A stretch of 64,000 nt of DNA, from NCBI GenBank assembly GCA_038380795.1, contig CM076280.1:3955501-4019500 (forward strand). The letters run 5' to 3'. The notes under the pieces are model-generated. The model did not search any database. It was given only the letters and a program-made list of their open reading frames with translations, and was not told the origin of the DNA. Of the stretch, positions 37,597 to 49,200 are shown one piece after another. Both the position numbers and the translations under genes were made by a program. Each line of letters begins with the position of its first letter. The stretch's first letter is position 1. Source of the stretch: Pyrocephalus nanus. Lineage: Eukaryota; Chordata; Aves; Passeriformes; Tyrannidae.

Positions 37597-40242
37597 CTGG
37601 AAAGGAAAGCACAGAGGTGTTAACAGGAACTCCAGCGACCTGAATTCAGCCTGAGGTGCCTTCCAGCGGAGTGTTTGCTGGGAAAATGAGGTACCTGTTC
37701 AGTAATTCCCTGCAGGAAGCTCCAAGAAAAGGCCAGGCAGCTGGGAAGTCTGGGGAAGTTATGGGGAGTTAAAAAGTTCCAAGGATTTAAGCAGCCCTCG
37801 GGAAACCCAAGAGAGGGAGATGCTTGAATGTACATCTCCGTTATTTCCCACTTGATATTTGAAAGGAAATAATGGAGATTTATATTTATGTGTGTGTGCA
37901 CAACACAGCTCTTAATTATTATAATTTTTTTTTAAATGAAGTTAAAAAACAATTTATAGAATCAGAAAGGGAGTTGCCAACCACACCTACATTCAAGGAA
38001 AGCTAAGGATTTATTTTCCTATAAAATGCCCATTTGGTCAGCAAAACTATTTACCACTTAACCCAGTCTGAGTAACAGGAGCAGGTCTTCAGCTCTTGCC
38101 CTTCACTGACCTCTCATGTAGGCAGCAGCTCCCTGGGTCGGGACACGCTGTAGGATTCTGGAATAGTCTTCAAAGGTGTTCCCTGAAGGAAACAACAGAT
38201 TAGGTGATCATTAGTGGGCTTTATTTTGGGTTATTTGTTTATCTGTTTTGTTTTATTTTTGTTTTCTTTTGTTTGTTTGTTTGTTTGTTTTCTTTTTTTA
38301 CTATTAAGTACCCTCAGCATTTAGTACCCCAGTCATTTTCTCTACCCGTGCTAAGGACAAACTGCACAGTAGCAGCTGGAGCAGCAGGGAGGAGCTGGTT
38401 CTTACTCCCTGGCTGATAATAGCTGATCTGCACAGGTAATTCACGGCAGAGTAACTCGATTGGTACATCTGTAACATTTCAAAGCTCTGGCAGATTGCAG
38501 CTCTCAGTCAAAAAAAAAAAAAAAAATTACATTTCTTCTTCTTCTTCTTGCAAATAGAGGTAAAACTTTTAAACTAAAAGAGGGTCAGTTTGGATTAGAT
38601 GTAAGGATGAAGATTTTTATGAGGGTGGTGAGCCCCTGGCACAGGTTGCCCAAAGAAGCTGTGGCTGTCCCAACCCTGGAAGTGTCCAAGGCCAGGTTGG
38701 ACAGGTCTTGGAGCAACCTGGGCTAGTGGAAGGTGTCTCTGCCCATGGCAGGGGGTGGAATGAGATGAGTTTTAAAGTCCCTTCCAACCCAAAGCAGTCT
38801 GGGATTCTATGGTTATATGAAATAGAAATCATGTGCAGGTAAGCCTTATTTAACCAAATTATTTTTATGGTGCAATTACAGGAAGCTTTTAAACATTTAA
38901 CCAGAACACGCTTCTGAAAGTGGCTCTTTGGGTGCTTTTGGAATGTGTTTCTGTTCTCCCATGGTCAAAATGTGGACTTCACCGGGACATTAGGTGAGAT
39001 TGTTCATAGAACCACAGACTCGTTTGGCTGAAGGGACTTTACAGCCCATCCAGGTGCATCCCGTACCACGAGCAGGGACATTTTCCACCAGCCCAGGTTG
39101 CTCCAACCTGGCCTTGGACACTTGCAGGGATGGGGCAGACACAGCTTCTCTGGGCACTGGGGACCCAAAAGCTGCTGCTGGAGGGGCCGGGAGCAGGGTC
39201 TGCCCTCAGCCAGCCCCGGTGTCACGGGAATGCCCCTGAATCCACAGCGCCGGGACGGGGAGGGGCCGGGGCTGCCCCGCCGGAGCCGCGGGGGGACGGG
39301 AACATCCCACGGGATGCAGGGACGGCTCCATCCCACGGCCGCGCCGGGCACTGCAGCCGAAGCCGATCGCACCGCGGAGCTGCCAAAGGCTCCGCATCCC
39401 GGTGTTCCGTTCCCTGCATCCCGGCATCCCATCCCAGTAACCCAGCTCCTGCGTCCCGGCACAACATTACCTGTGTTCCAATTTCTGCGTCCCGGCGCTG
39501 CATCCCCGTGACCCAGCTCGTTTATCCCCACCCCTTTTCTTTACATTTCACCCCCTTTCCAGCCACATTCCCCCTTTCCATCTCCCCTGTGTAAGCTTTT
39601 CCTCCTCTCGCCGTGCTGAACGTTCGGTTAATGGCACTTGTCCCAGGTCGGACTTGGCTCCCAGCCAAGTGCCTGGATTCCGGGACAAAACTTTCCCCCT
39701 CCCTTTCGCTCTCTCCCAGTTGACCAAAAAAAGGAAAAAAAAAATAATCAAAAGAACCCAAACCAAATTATATTTTAAGTAGTAAATTTATATATAATAT
39801 ATAAAGAAAATTATGTACACTCCCAAAAGGGGAAAGGGAAGGGAAAGGGAAAAGGGAAAAAGGGATAAAAGGGATAAAAAGAACAAAGAGGGATATAAAC
39901 CAAATACTTTTCTTAAGAGAAAACGAATTACACCACCCAGTCTGCCTCTCAAGGCCAACCAGATCCGCTAGGCCTCACTCCCTCGCCCGAGCAGAGCAAC
40001 AGCGAGGCCACCTTCACCCTCGATCCGCCGGAAGAAAGAGAGCGAGAGCTTCCTCTCTCTTCTTAATTATACTCTTGCTTACGTAAAAATCGTATGGAAT
40101 GCTGGGAACATGACCTTGGTTCCTTGGTTACAACCTAGTCACCAAGGAAGGCCTAGACTCAAAACCACTACATTCTCCACCCCTTATTCCATACTATTTT
40201 TACGTAACACTTATATTTCCCGTATTTGCTTATATCCCTCGC

Positions 40243-40275
<33 letters not shown>

Positions 40276-43200
40276 GTCCTTTGGAGTAGTTGTTTTGTGG
40301 TAGAAGATCTCAAAACCACTACAGCACTGATTATCCATCCTGGAAAGAGTCCAAGGCCAAGTTGGAGGGGGCTTGGAGCAACCTGGGCCAGTGGAAGGTG
40401 TCCCTTCAGAGTCTGCAGCTCCTCAGGAGGGGCAGCTCCAATCTCTGCTCTCTTGGACCAGGGACAGCCCCCAGGGAATGGCTGGAGCTGTGTCAGGGCA
40501 GGCTCAGGGTGGATCTCAGGGAAAGGTTCTTCCCCCAGAGGGTGGTTGGCACTGAACAGGCTCCCCAGGGCAGTGGGCACAGCCCCAAGGCTGCCAGAGC
40601 TCCAGGAGGGTTTGGGTAGCGCTCTGAGGGACAGGCTGGGATTGTTGGGGTGTCTGTGCAGGGCCAGGAGCTGGACTGGATGATCCTGGTGAGTCCCTTC
40701 CAAATCAGGATATTCAGTGATTCAATGATTCTAACAAGAAGGAGTCTTAATAAAATGCGGAGTGAAGCAATAATTATAAGTTTTGTAGGATTCCTGAACT
40801 ACAGGTAATAAAAGGAGATTAAAATCTCCAAACTCTCACAGTAACTGCATGGCCTGATTTCTAAGGGAGACTTGGTCAGGAGGATGGATAAGTCAGGGAG
40901 AAGCTGGTCCCACACAAGTCCCCTGTCTGGGTGTGTTTGTGTGTGCATAGCACCCTTTGCATTCTCTGTTGCAGAAAGAGGCTGTGGATATCTTGAAAAA
41001 ATTGCAGTCTTTCTCTGATTTCATGGTTTAAATGTTTTTGGGGAGATCAGGAGCTCACTGTGCTCCCACAATGAGTAAGCCATGCACCAAACTCCCTGCA
41101 CCATGCTGGAAATCCCCAAAGAAAAAACAAACCCTACTTTCCTAGTGTTAGTCATGTCAATATAGTGTTTCAGTGAGGGTGAGATGGGGAGATAGGGCAA
41201 AGGATGGGAGAGAACCTTTCTGGCTCTTGTTTCAAACTGAAGCTGTTACAGCACTAGCAAGACTTTGGTAGCACAGAGTCAGCACCCTGAGCTCACTCAC
41301 ACTACGTGTCCTGCCAGAAGGGAGAGAATTTTTTTGCAGAAACTCAGTGGCATTCAGGGGGGTTTACCCTATAAAGCTGAAAATCCCCTGCTGCACAAGC
41401 AGACTTTGGAAGCTGCAAAGTGCTGAGCCTGCCCACAAACAGCCTGGAGCTGCCCCGAGCTTGGCCTGTCCTGAGCTGTCTCAGGGTGTTCATGGCATCT
41501 CCAGAGACCTCTCCTCTCAGACCTGACTCCACTTTGCATTTCCAAAGCTGTACTTGCATTTATTGGTGTCAGCAGATTTTGTGTGTCTGCATTTAAACCA
41601 TTTATTCTGTGGTTTTTTTCAGAAAGCAAGTTATGAAAAAAAAAAATCATTTTATGAAGGCAGTTCTGGTTCCTGCTCTTCTGAAGCAGCTTATAACTGT
41701 TTTGTTGGTTTTTTTTTTTTACATTTCTCAAGTTAATTCTTTTATCCGAAACATTTCAGCTCGAGCCAAGAGAGGCTGAAATTACTGGAGTTTCAGGGGT
41801 GATCGATGGATGTGTTCAATCATATCACCTAATTGGCTTTGCACTGTTCACGGTGTAAATCAGGAGTAATCCCCCCCCCCAGATCAATAGGATTATAGGA
41901 GCTTAAAAATATTGTGAGAAGGAGGAAAGACAAAGCCACATCTGGGACCAAGTACCAAGGAGACCACCCTGCTTTCGTGGTGTGATGCACAGAAGCTGGA
42001 GATCATCTGCTTCAAGCAGGGCCATTTAAACTGTTCTGTCCTAAAGAAGCAGGTGACAACCCATTTTTGCCTTCCTGACCCTTTTTACTACAGAATGAGC
42101 ATCCAGAGGGTGAGAAAAAAGGCCAGGCTACTTCCATGAGCTTAATGCAGCTTTTCTTCCCCAAGCCAAAGGGGTGCACAGCAGGGCTGTGAAATGGGAG
42201 CTGCAGCCCCACTGAACCCTCAGGATTTCCCCCTGAGCTGACTGGAATGAGTCTCATCAAAACACAGCAGCACCTCCTCCAGCCAGGAGGAGCCCAAGGG
42301 ATGTGGGACAGGTGGATGGGATGGATGGATGGGCTGGTGCCAGGCAGGTCCCCCGGGGGTGTGGCTCTGCCTGGAAAACTCTTCTCACTTCTGGCTGCCT
42401 CAGATTCCCCACTGCCAGATGGGTGTAACAGGAGTGCCACCAAAGGGCACTGAAACCAAGAGCTGAAAGTGGCATCTCAGCATGGGAGGTGTTGCTACCC
42501 AGGCATGGAAAGCCCCTCAGATGGGGCTTCAAAGCTTGTCCTGGTGCCAGTCACCCCTTGCTGTGACATTTCACTGCCCTGTGGGTGGCACCACAGCTGG
42601 CTGGAGGCCGAGTGTGCCAGGCACAAGAGCAGGTCAAAAACCCAAATATAGTTTGTGAAGTAAAGAAGCACAAGGAGGCAACAAGCAGCTTTCAGTTCCT
42701 CTGCAACCCCCACGGATTTAAGTGCTTATAAAATTAGGCAAGGTGACATCATCCATCTCTGTCAGCACGCCAGAGTTAGCAGAATTTGCCTAATTTCATT
42801 TCTCAGCAGCCACTCCCTGAAGTCCCTGTGAGTATCTTTAACACTCGGCTCAGGGCCCTGCAAACAGCACTGGCTGGTGCTGAAGGACTGTCCCAGCCCA
42901 TGATGCTGTGACAATTCCAGCTGGGTGACATCCCCTCCTGGGCTCAGGGACAGAGCTGGGCTCTGCTCCTGCCTGTGCCTGGCACCCACACACCAAGTCC
43001 TGCAGTTCTTGAGAGCCCAGGGGTGTCACTTTGCTCCTGAGCACTGAAAAGGGACTGAACTCAGCTGCCAGTTTCCCCTCCTTCCAAAAAGCACTAACTA
43101 GAGAAATATCCCCTTTTTTTCCTCCAAATTTAGGAGGAATATCTTGTAAATATATCACTGAACACCTGACTACTGCCAAACATGTAGAGTTCTGTGGAGT

Positions 43201-46200
43201 TTAAGGCCAACACTATTCAAATCTCTAACATGGCCTTCAGGTCACATAATGTCATGAGTTATTTATATATATATAATATATCTATTATAAATATATATTT
43301 ATATAATATAACAAATATAGACACATAATATTATATATTTATGTATTATAAATATATATATATATAAAATATAAATAAATAGCTCATTACATTATTTTGT
43401 ATGTATATATATATATTCATCAATAATTTGTGTTTATGGCCCAAACTACTCAAATCTGTAACATGCTCATCATTGTACCACAGTTCACATAATGCCATGA
43501 GCTATTTACATATATATATATATACACACACTCATCTATAACTTGTGTTTTAAGTATTGGTGGGAGGGAAGATCTAACATTCAGCATTTTGAGCCATACC
43601 AATCATCTCATTATCAATTAAACAAGCAACCAGCTCCCATTATGACTAACTGGAATGTGTGTGGTTGCATTTTCCTGCCTGGGAGGAGGATGCCTGTGCT
43701 CTTTCCAGCCTTTGCAAGCCCGGGCTTGCCCAAATTTTTACAAGTGAGAGACAGAACTCCCCTGCCCTGCCCTGCCCTTCCCAGAGCAGTGTCACCTCAG
43801 GCAGTGTCACCCACGTGCACGCAGAGACACTGCTGGGGGTGAGGAGGCAAAAATCTTTATGGCCTAAGAGTGAAAGATTCACTTCTGAAGAACCCTCTGT
43901 CATGGGATTGTGACTGATGGCCTGCAGTGTCATCATGGAATCCCAGAATCACTGAGGATGGAAAAGCCCTCCCAGCCCATGGATCCACCCTGTGCCCAAT
44001 GCCCATCCTGTCCCCCAGCTCAGAGCACTGAGTGCCATGACCAGTTATTCCTTGGAAACTCCAGAGATGAGGACTCCACCACTCCCTGGGCAGCCCCTGC
44101 CAAGGCCTGACCACCCTTCCCATGAGGAAATTTCTCCTCATGTCCAACCTGACCCTCCCCTGGCACAGCTGAGCCTGTTTCCTCTTCTCCTGTCCCTGTT
44201 CCCTGGGAGCAGAGCCCGACCCTTCCCTGGCTCCCCCCTCCTGTCAGGGAGTTGCAGAGCCAGAAGGTCCCCCCTGAGCCTCCTTTTCTCCAGGCTGAGC
44301 CCCCCCAGCTCCCTCAGCCGCTCCTCAGAGTGTTGCACTGGGAGAATTCCAGGTTGGGAGAGATCAGATTCAGTTGCAAAAGACCAAACTAGACTCTGAG
44401 ATATTGCTGCAAATCCTAAAAGGCTTCTTGGTTCACTGCTTTCAGCCTGATTTACTCTGTGGTATCAAGTATGTGACTGTCACCTGTATTATATTAATTT
44501 CTCAGAGCCAGATTTTTATTTGGGAACATATTTCCCATTGAAACTGTGAATGGGGTGATGGATTTCCTTTCCTGTTCTCTTCATCCTTTGCAAATGGATC
44601 TTACTGCCAGACAAAAATATCTGTAAAGTGTGTGTGTGTGTGGACATGCACCTGCAGGTTTTTTTCCTTTTGTAAATGAGGAGGGATTTAAGTACCAAAT
44701 CTTTGCAGTTCAAAATAACAAGAAAAGCCATCAGCCCAGGATTCATGGGGAAATGAGGCTTGGAGAAGACAACAGGGAGATGATGAGGGCTGAGCTTTTC
44801 CAGAGTCTGCAGGTCATAAATTTCTCTGTGACTTAGTTCTCCCTCTAAAAAATGAACCAAACCACAACACCTCTCTGTCCTATATTAAAATATGATCCAA
44901 TATTTACAAAATGGGGATGAGTTTCTACAGAGGAATAATTCCACAGAGAACATTTCACAACCATTTTAGTTTGTGATGGATTTCATCCTCTCCCCCTGTT
45001 GCTCAGGTGCTCCTCTGACAGTGGCACGGAGGATTTGAGGAGACTGATGCCATTTTTCACACAAACATTTAATTAGCTGACATTGCATCGCTCTCAGCTT
45101 GTGCTTGCAGATTCTGCAGACCCATCCACTGAGGGCTGACAGCTGAGTCAGGGCCATAAACCTCCCATAAATCTGCTTTAGTGCCCACTGGTGTTTAGCT
45201 AACAATAGGACATAATCCCGATGGAAATCTCAATGAAATCATCGTGTTTTCCAGCTTTAATAAGACAAAATTAATTCAGAGTTGTAGCTGGGTCTGGACT
45301 TGTGCCCGTTGGCCTTTCAGCCTCTGCCTGAGTGAACCCCAGCTGGTCCCACCACAGAACCACAGCATCACAGAATCCCAGACTGGTTTGAGTTGGAAGG
45401 GACCTGGAAGATCATCCAATTCCACCCCCTGCCCCACCCCCTGGGATAGGAAACAAGCCCAGTATGGGAGAGACAAGGATTCAAAAATTATCCAAAATAG
45501 AATAAGCATTGCCCAAATGCTGCAGAAAAGGTTGTTGGTGGGGGCTTCTGTTACTTAGAATCAGGGAATCACAGAAAATCCTGAGTTGGAAGGGACTCAC
45601 CAGGATCATCCAGCCCAGCTCCTGGCCCTGCACAGACACCCCAACAATCCCAGCCTGTCCCTCAGAGCGTTGTCCAAACCCTCCTGGAGCTCTGGCAGCC
45701 TTGGGGCTGTGCCCACTGCCCTGGGGAGCCTGTTCAGTGCCAACCACCCTCTGGGGGAAGAACCTTTCCCTGAGATCCAACCTGAGCCTGCCCTGACACA
45801 GCTCCAGCCATTCCCTGGGGGCTGTCCCTGCTCACAGGGAGCAGAGATCGGAGCTGCCCCTCCTGAGGAGCTGCAGACCCCACTGAGGTCTGACCTCAGT
45901 CTCCTCTTCTCCACTTGGACAAGCCAAGTGAGCTTTAATCTCCCATTCTGCACCATTTCTAGATGAACACTGGGCTTCATTTTTCCCATCTGTAGCAGGA
46001 GACAATGGTATCTCCTGTCCTCTGGGCCTGAACATGAACTTCTATCTGCAAGCATCAAATCCTCAGTGCTAAGAGCCGTGCAACCAGGGAGCCAATGCCA
46101 GTGCAATAAACAGTTCCCCTCCTGATTTACACTCAGGAAAAGCAAAATCGTAGTCCACTGCCTCTGCTAGACAGTATTTTCCCCCTATATTGGGCTCCCT

Positions 46201-49200
46201 GTGCTCACACTCTGCCTGTTTCAATTCCTTGCTTGTGCCTTTTGTTCCCTTCTCCCTTTGCCCCACAGATCAGTAGGAAACTAAACTGCTCCAGGCCAGA
46301 AGAGCACAGGAGGAGTTTCAGCTGTTCTGAAATGTGTGACAACACAGTTCCCCCCCCGCCTTGTGAAGACATGGACATCACACACGGGTAAGAGCAGCCC
46401 TTAAAATAAGACCTAAAAGTCACAGTGATGTTCACATCATCTGGCAAAAAGGCTCCTGTGCAAAGACACTCCAGGGCACATTCAGATATATTTGTTATTT
46501 CCTCAGCCATGCACTGGCTTCTGGAGGTACTGAGCAATTTGAAAGCTTTTTTCTTATTAGTTTTATTTTTTTCCCCACTACTTTGGCTCTTCACCAAGAG
46601 GAGACTTAACGTGAAATGTTAAGATGTGCACAATTGGCTTATTCGTGACCCTGGGCAGTATTTGCATTAGAGATGAGCCAAATCACATGTATTGTTTAGG
46701 TGTCTTACCCGTCCTGATGGGTTTTTTGATGCCCTCCATGGCAGGATCAGGTGCCTGAAAGAGAATAAGAGAAGGGATGGTTATTCTGGGCATGTCCATG
46801 TTCAAGTGCAACCCTGCTTTAAAAGTGGATTTGAAACGTTTCCCTCATCACAGATCTTTTTACCCTCATCACAGGCTCTTCAGTGCCTGAAACTCTGTCA
46901 CATCCTTTCACTCACACACACCAAGTGATCCCACTGTGGTTTTGGGATCAAGGCTAAAACAACTCCTCTTACCTGGGTGCAAACTAATTGTGGAGACTAA
47001 CCAGGCTAAGTCCAGCTTAGCAGAGAACTACAGAATGTTTGGAGTTGGAAAGGACCCACCAGGATCATCAAGACCAACTCCCTGCTCCTCACAGGACTAT
47101 CTAAAATTAAACCATCTGACTAAGAACATCTTCCAGGTGCTCTTTGAGCTCTGTCAGATTTGGTGCAGTGACCACTTCCCTTGAGGAGCCTGTTCCCATA
47201 AGCAGGTCCAAGAAGAAGAAGAAAGATGGGAACCTGGTACCAACTTTAACAGAATATTTAACATCTCCTGGGAGAAATGAAGCACATTATGGGGGAAAAC
47301 TTAATCCACAGTGGTCTCACAACATGAGCACTTCATTTCTGTGTATAAATTGAATAACAGGTGGTGTGGGGAGAAGGAAGATGGTTGGACAGCAAGAGAA
47401 ATCATGTTGGGCATGTTTTAGTCTTCATGTTTTAGTCTTGAATATTTAGGAGCAGTTTTAATTAGAGTTTGGCCTCATGTGACCATGTTTTCAACCGTGC
47501 TGAAGTGTAGAGCTGTGTCTGCTCCCAGCAAAGCAATGCTTTGGTCTAATGCCAAATTCTGTGTTCTTCAGAGGTGGCAGAGGTGCTTCCAGGTGGACTT
47601 GGCAGTGCTGGGTTAATGCTTGGACTCGATGATGTTTGAGCTCTTTTCCAATTTAAATGATTCTGTGATTCCCCAATAATTTAGGCGTCTGTAAAAAAAT
47701 CATTTGTTCCTTTTTCTCCTCCCACGTCTGAATAAGGAACGGGCAGAGTTACCTGCTGGGACAGGATTTCTCCAGGTGACCTTCCTAAGCTGTGCAGGGG
47801 AGCTGCTGGGTCAGGAGATGAACAGAAACTGAGAGATATGATTTGAAAAACCAGGGGTTTCCAAGCTTTTTGTCCTCTACCCCACGTCCTCCTGCACAAA
47901 CTCTCACGGATCCTGTGCACACATATCATCACATCTGGGACTGAGAAGAGTTTTGGCTGAAAACACTCCCAAGGACCCTGTGCCAGAACCTCTCAGCACC
48001 TTTCTTTGCCCCCTGCATGGAGCTGCCTCTCTCACACACACTCAGGGCACAGGGAAGTGTTATTTTTCCATGTAATGATTGAGCATTTCTGCCCTCTGTG
48101 GAGAATTAAAGGTATTTTTACACAACAGGAAGGGGATTCTCTGTCCCCAACGAGATTACACTGAATTAAATCATTTAATAGAGAAGTGTTTGGTAAAGCA
48201 ATTGAGGCATTGCCACCAGCAAGGTGTTCACCTTGCAAACCTCCCTCAGAGCTGGTGTGAGGGACAGGGGTGATGTCCCACAGCCTGTTTTGTAGTCAGG
48301 GCAACAGAAACAAAATTAAAAGGCACTAATTTATTGTGCTCTCCCCTAGGAAGTCTCACAGCAAGTAAAACCAGCAGATACTAATGCAATTTATTTTCGT
48401 GGCAAACGAGAAGAGATTGAAATAAAACTTTAGAACTTCCTTTGAAATATTACTGGCATTACTTCTTTTCTAGCAGCAGAAATGTTGCATGTAATGCTGT
48501 TGTTTGGAATGCAAAAAATCACACAGTGGGAGCCCAGACAGATTACATTCTACAGTGGCAGCTCAGAAAGAATTCACGACAATGAATTTCACCCTGTCTG
48601 GAGTGATCTGGGTGCTGATGAGGAAGGATCTCAGTCTTTACTCAGCAAGCAGAATGATATGAGTTTGCTTTATTAGAGAAAATAATCAGTTGTCAGTGAA
48701 AGTAATTTCATTCTTGTTTCTCTTAATCATTTTACAAGGAATTTTCTCAGGCTGAGACAGAGTGGAACTGCTAAAGGGTCATTGTGAATTGCTGTGCCAG
48801 AGTGGTGAATATCATATAACCAGACATCTCTGACCACTGCAAAGTTGTGGAGGCCCTGGCACAGGTTGCCCAAAGAAGCTGTGGATGCCCCTGGATCCCT
48901 GGAAGGGTCCAAGGCTGGGTTGGACAGGACTTGGAGCAGCCTGGGCTTGTGGAAGGTGTCCCTGCCCATGGCAGGGGGTGGAATGAGATGAGTTTAAAAG
49001 TCCCTTCCAACCTAAACCATTCTGGGATTCTATAAAATATGTATCTACCTCTAGAAAGTCCAAGAAAACACACTTCTAAATCACACTCCCCCTAGAATTG
49101 CCCTGGGCTCAGCTTAACCAGCTCCAGAGTTCTCCAAGAGCATGGCAGCTCTGTGAGGATCAGCTCTCTGGTCCTCTGTCCTCAAAGGAAGTTCTTCAGT

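Larger units (their letters stand above)
39639..40323 (-). mobile_element. Solo endogenous-retrovirus LTR with 5-bp target-site duplication
   Basis: On the minus strand the element starts TGTAGTGG and ends GGGACA, the TG...CA form of LTRs, and GCACT flanks it directly on both sides (39634-39638 and 40324-40328). Total 685 bp. No gag, pol or env sequence is inside. A second TGTAGTGGTTTTGAG lies inside at 40172, just after a purine-rich AAGGGGTGGAGAA, so an alternative reading is a 534-bp 3' LTR (39639-40172) preceded by a remnant of internal sequence. A 5-bp duplication is typical of ERVL-type elements. It sits in TNFSF8 intron 2 in the sense orientation. Confidence 0.75.
38183..46708 (-). other. 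TNFSF8 intron 2
   Basis: 8,526 bp. It holds T/GTTT-rich low complexity at 38220-38310, CR1 fragments, a GC-rich stretch with a short minisatellite (39160-39520), a solo LTR (39639-40323) and a TA-rich tandem duplication (43205-43550). No further coding exon recognised. Confidence 0.8.

Noticed and set aside
45606..46145. 179-codon minus ORF, and similar ORFs at 40230-40703, 10269-10598 and 54335-54619
   Set aside because: Shared protein-like strings come from the same CR1 3' UTR sequence in different copies, not from a gene family.
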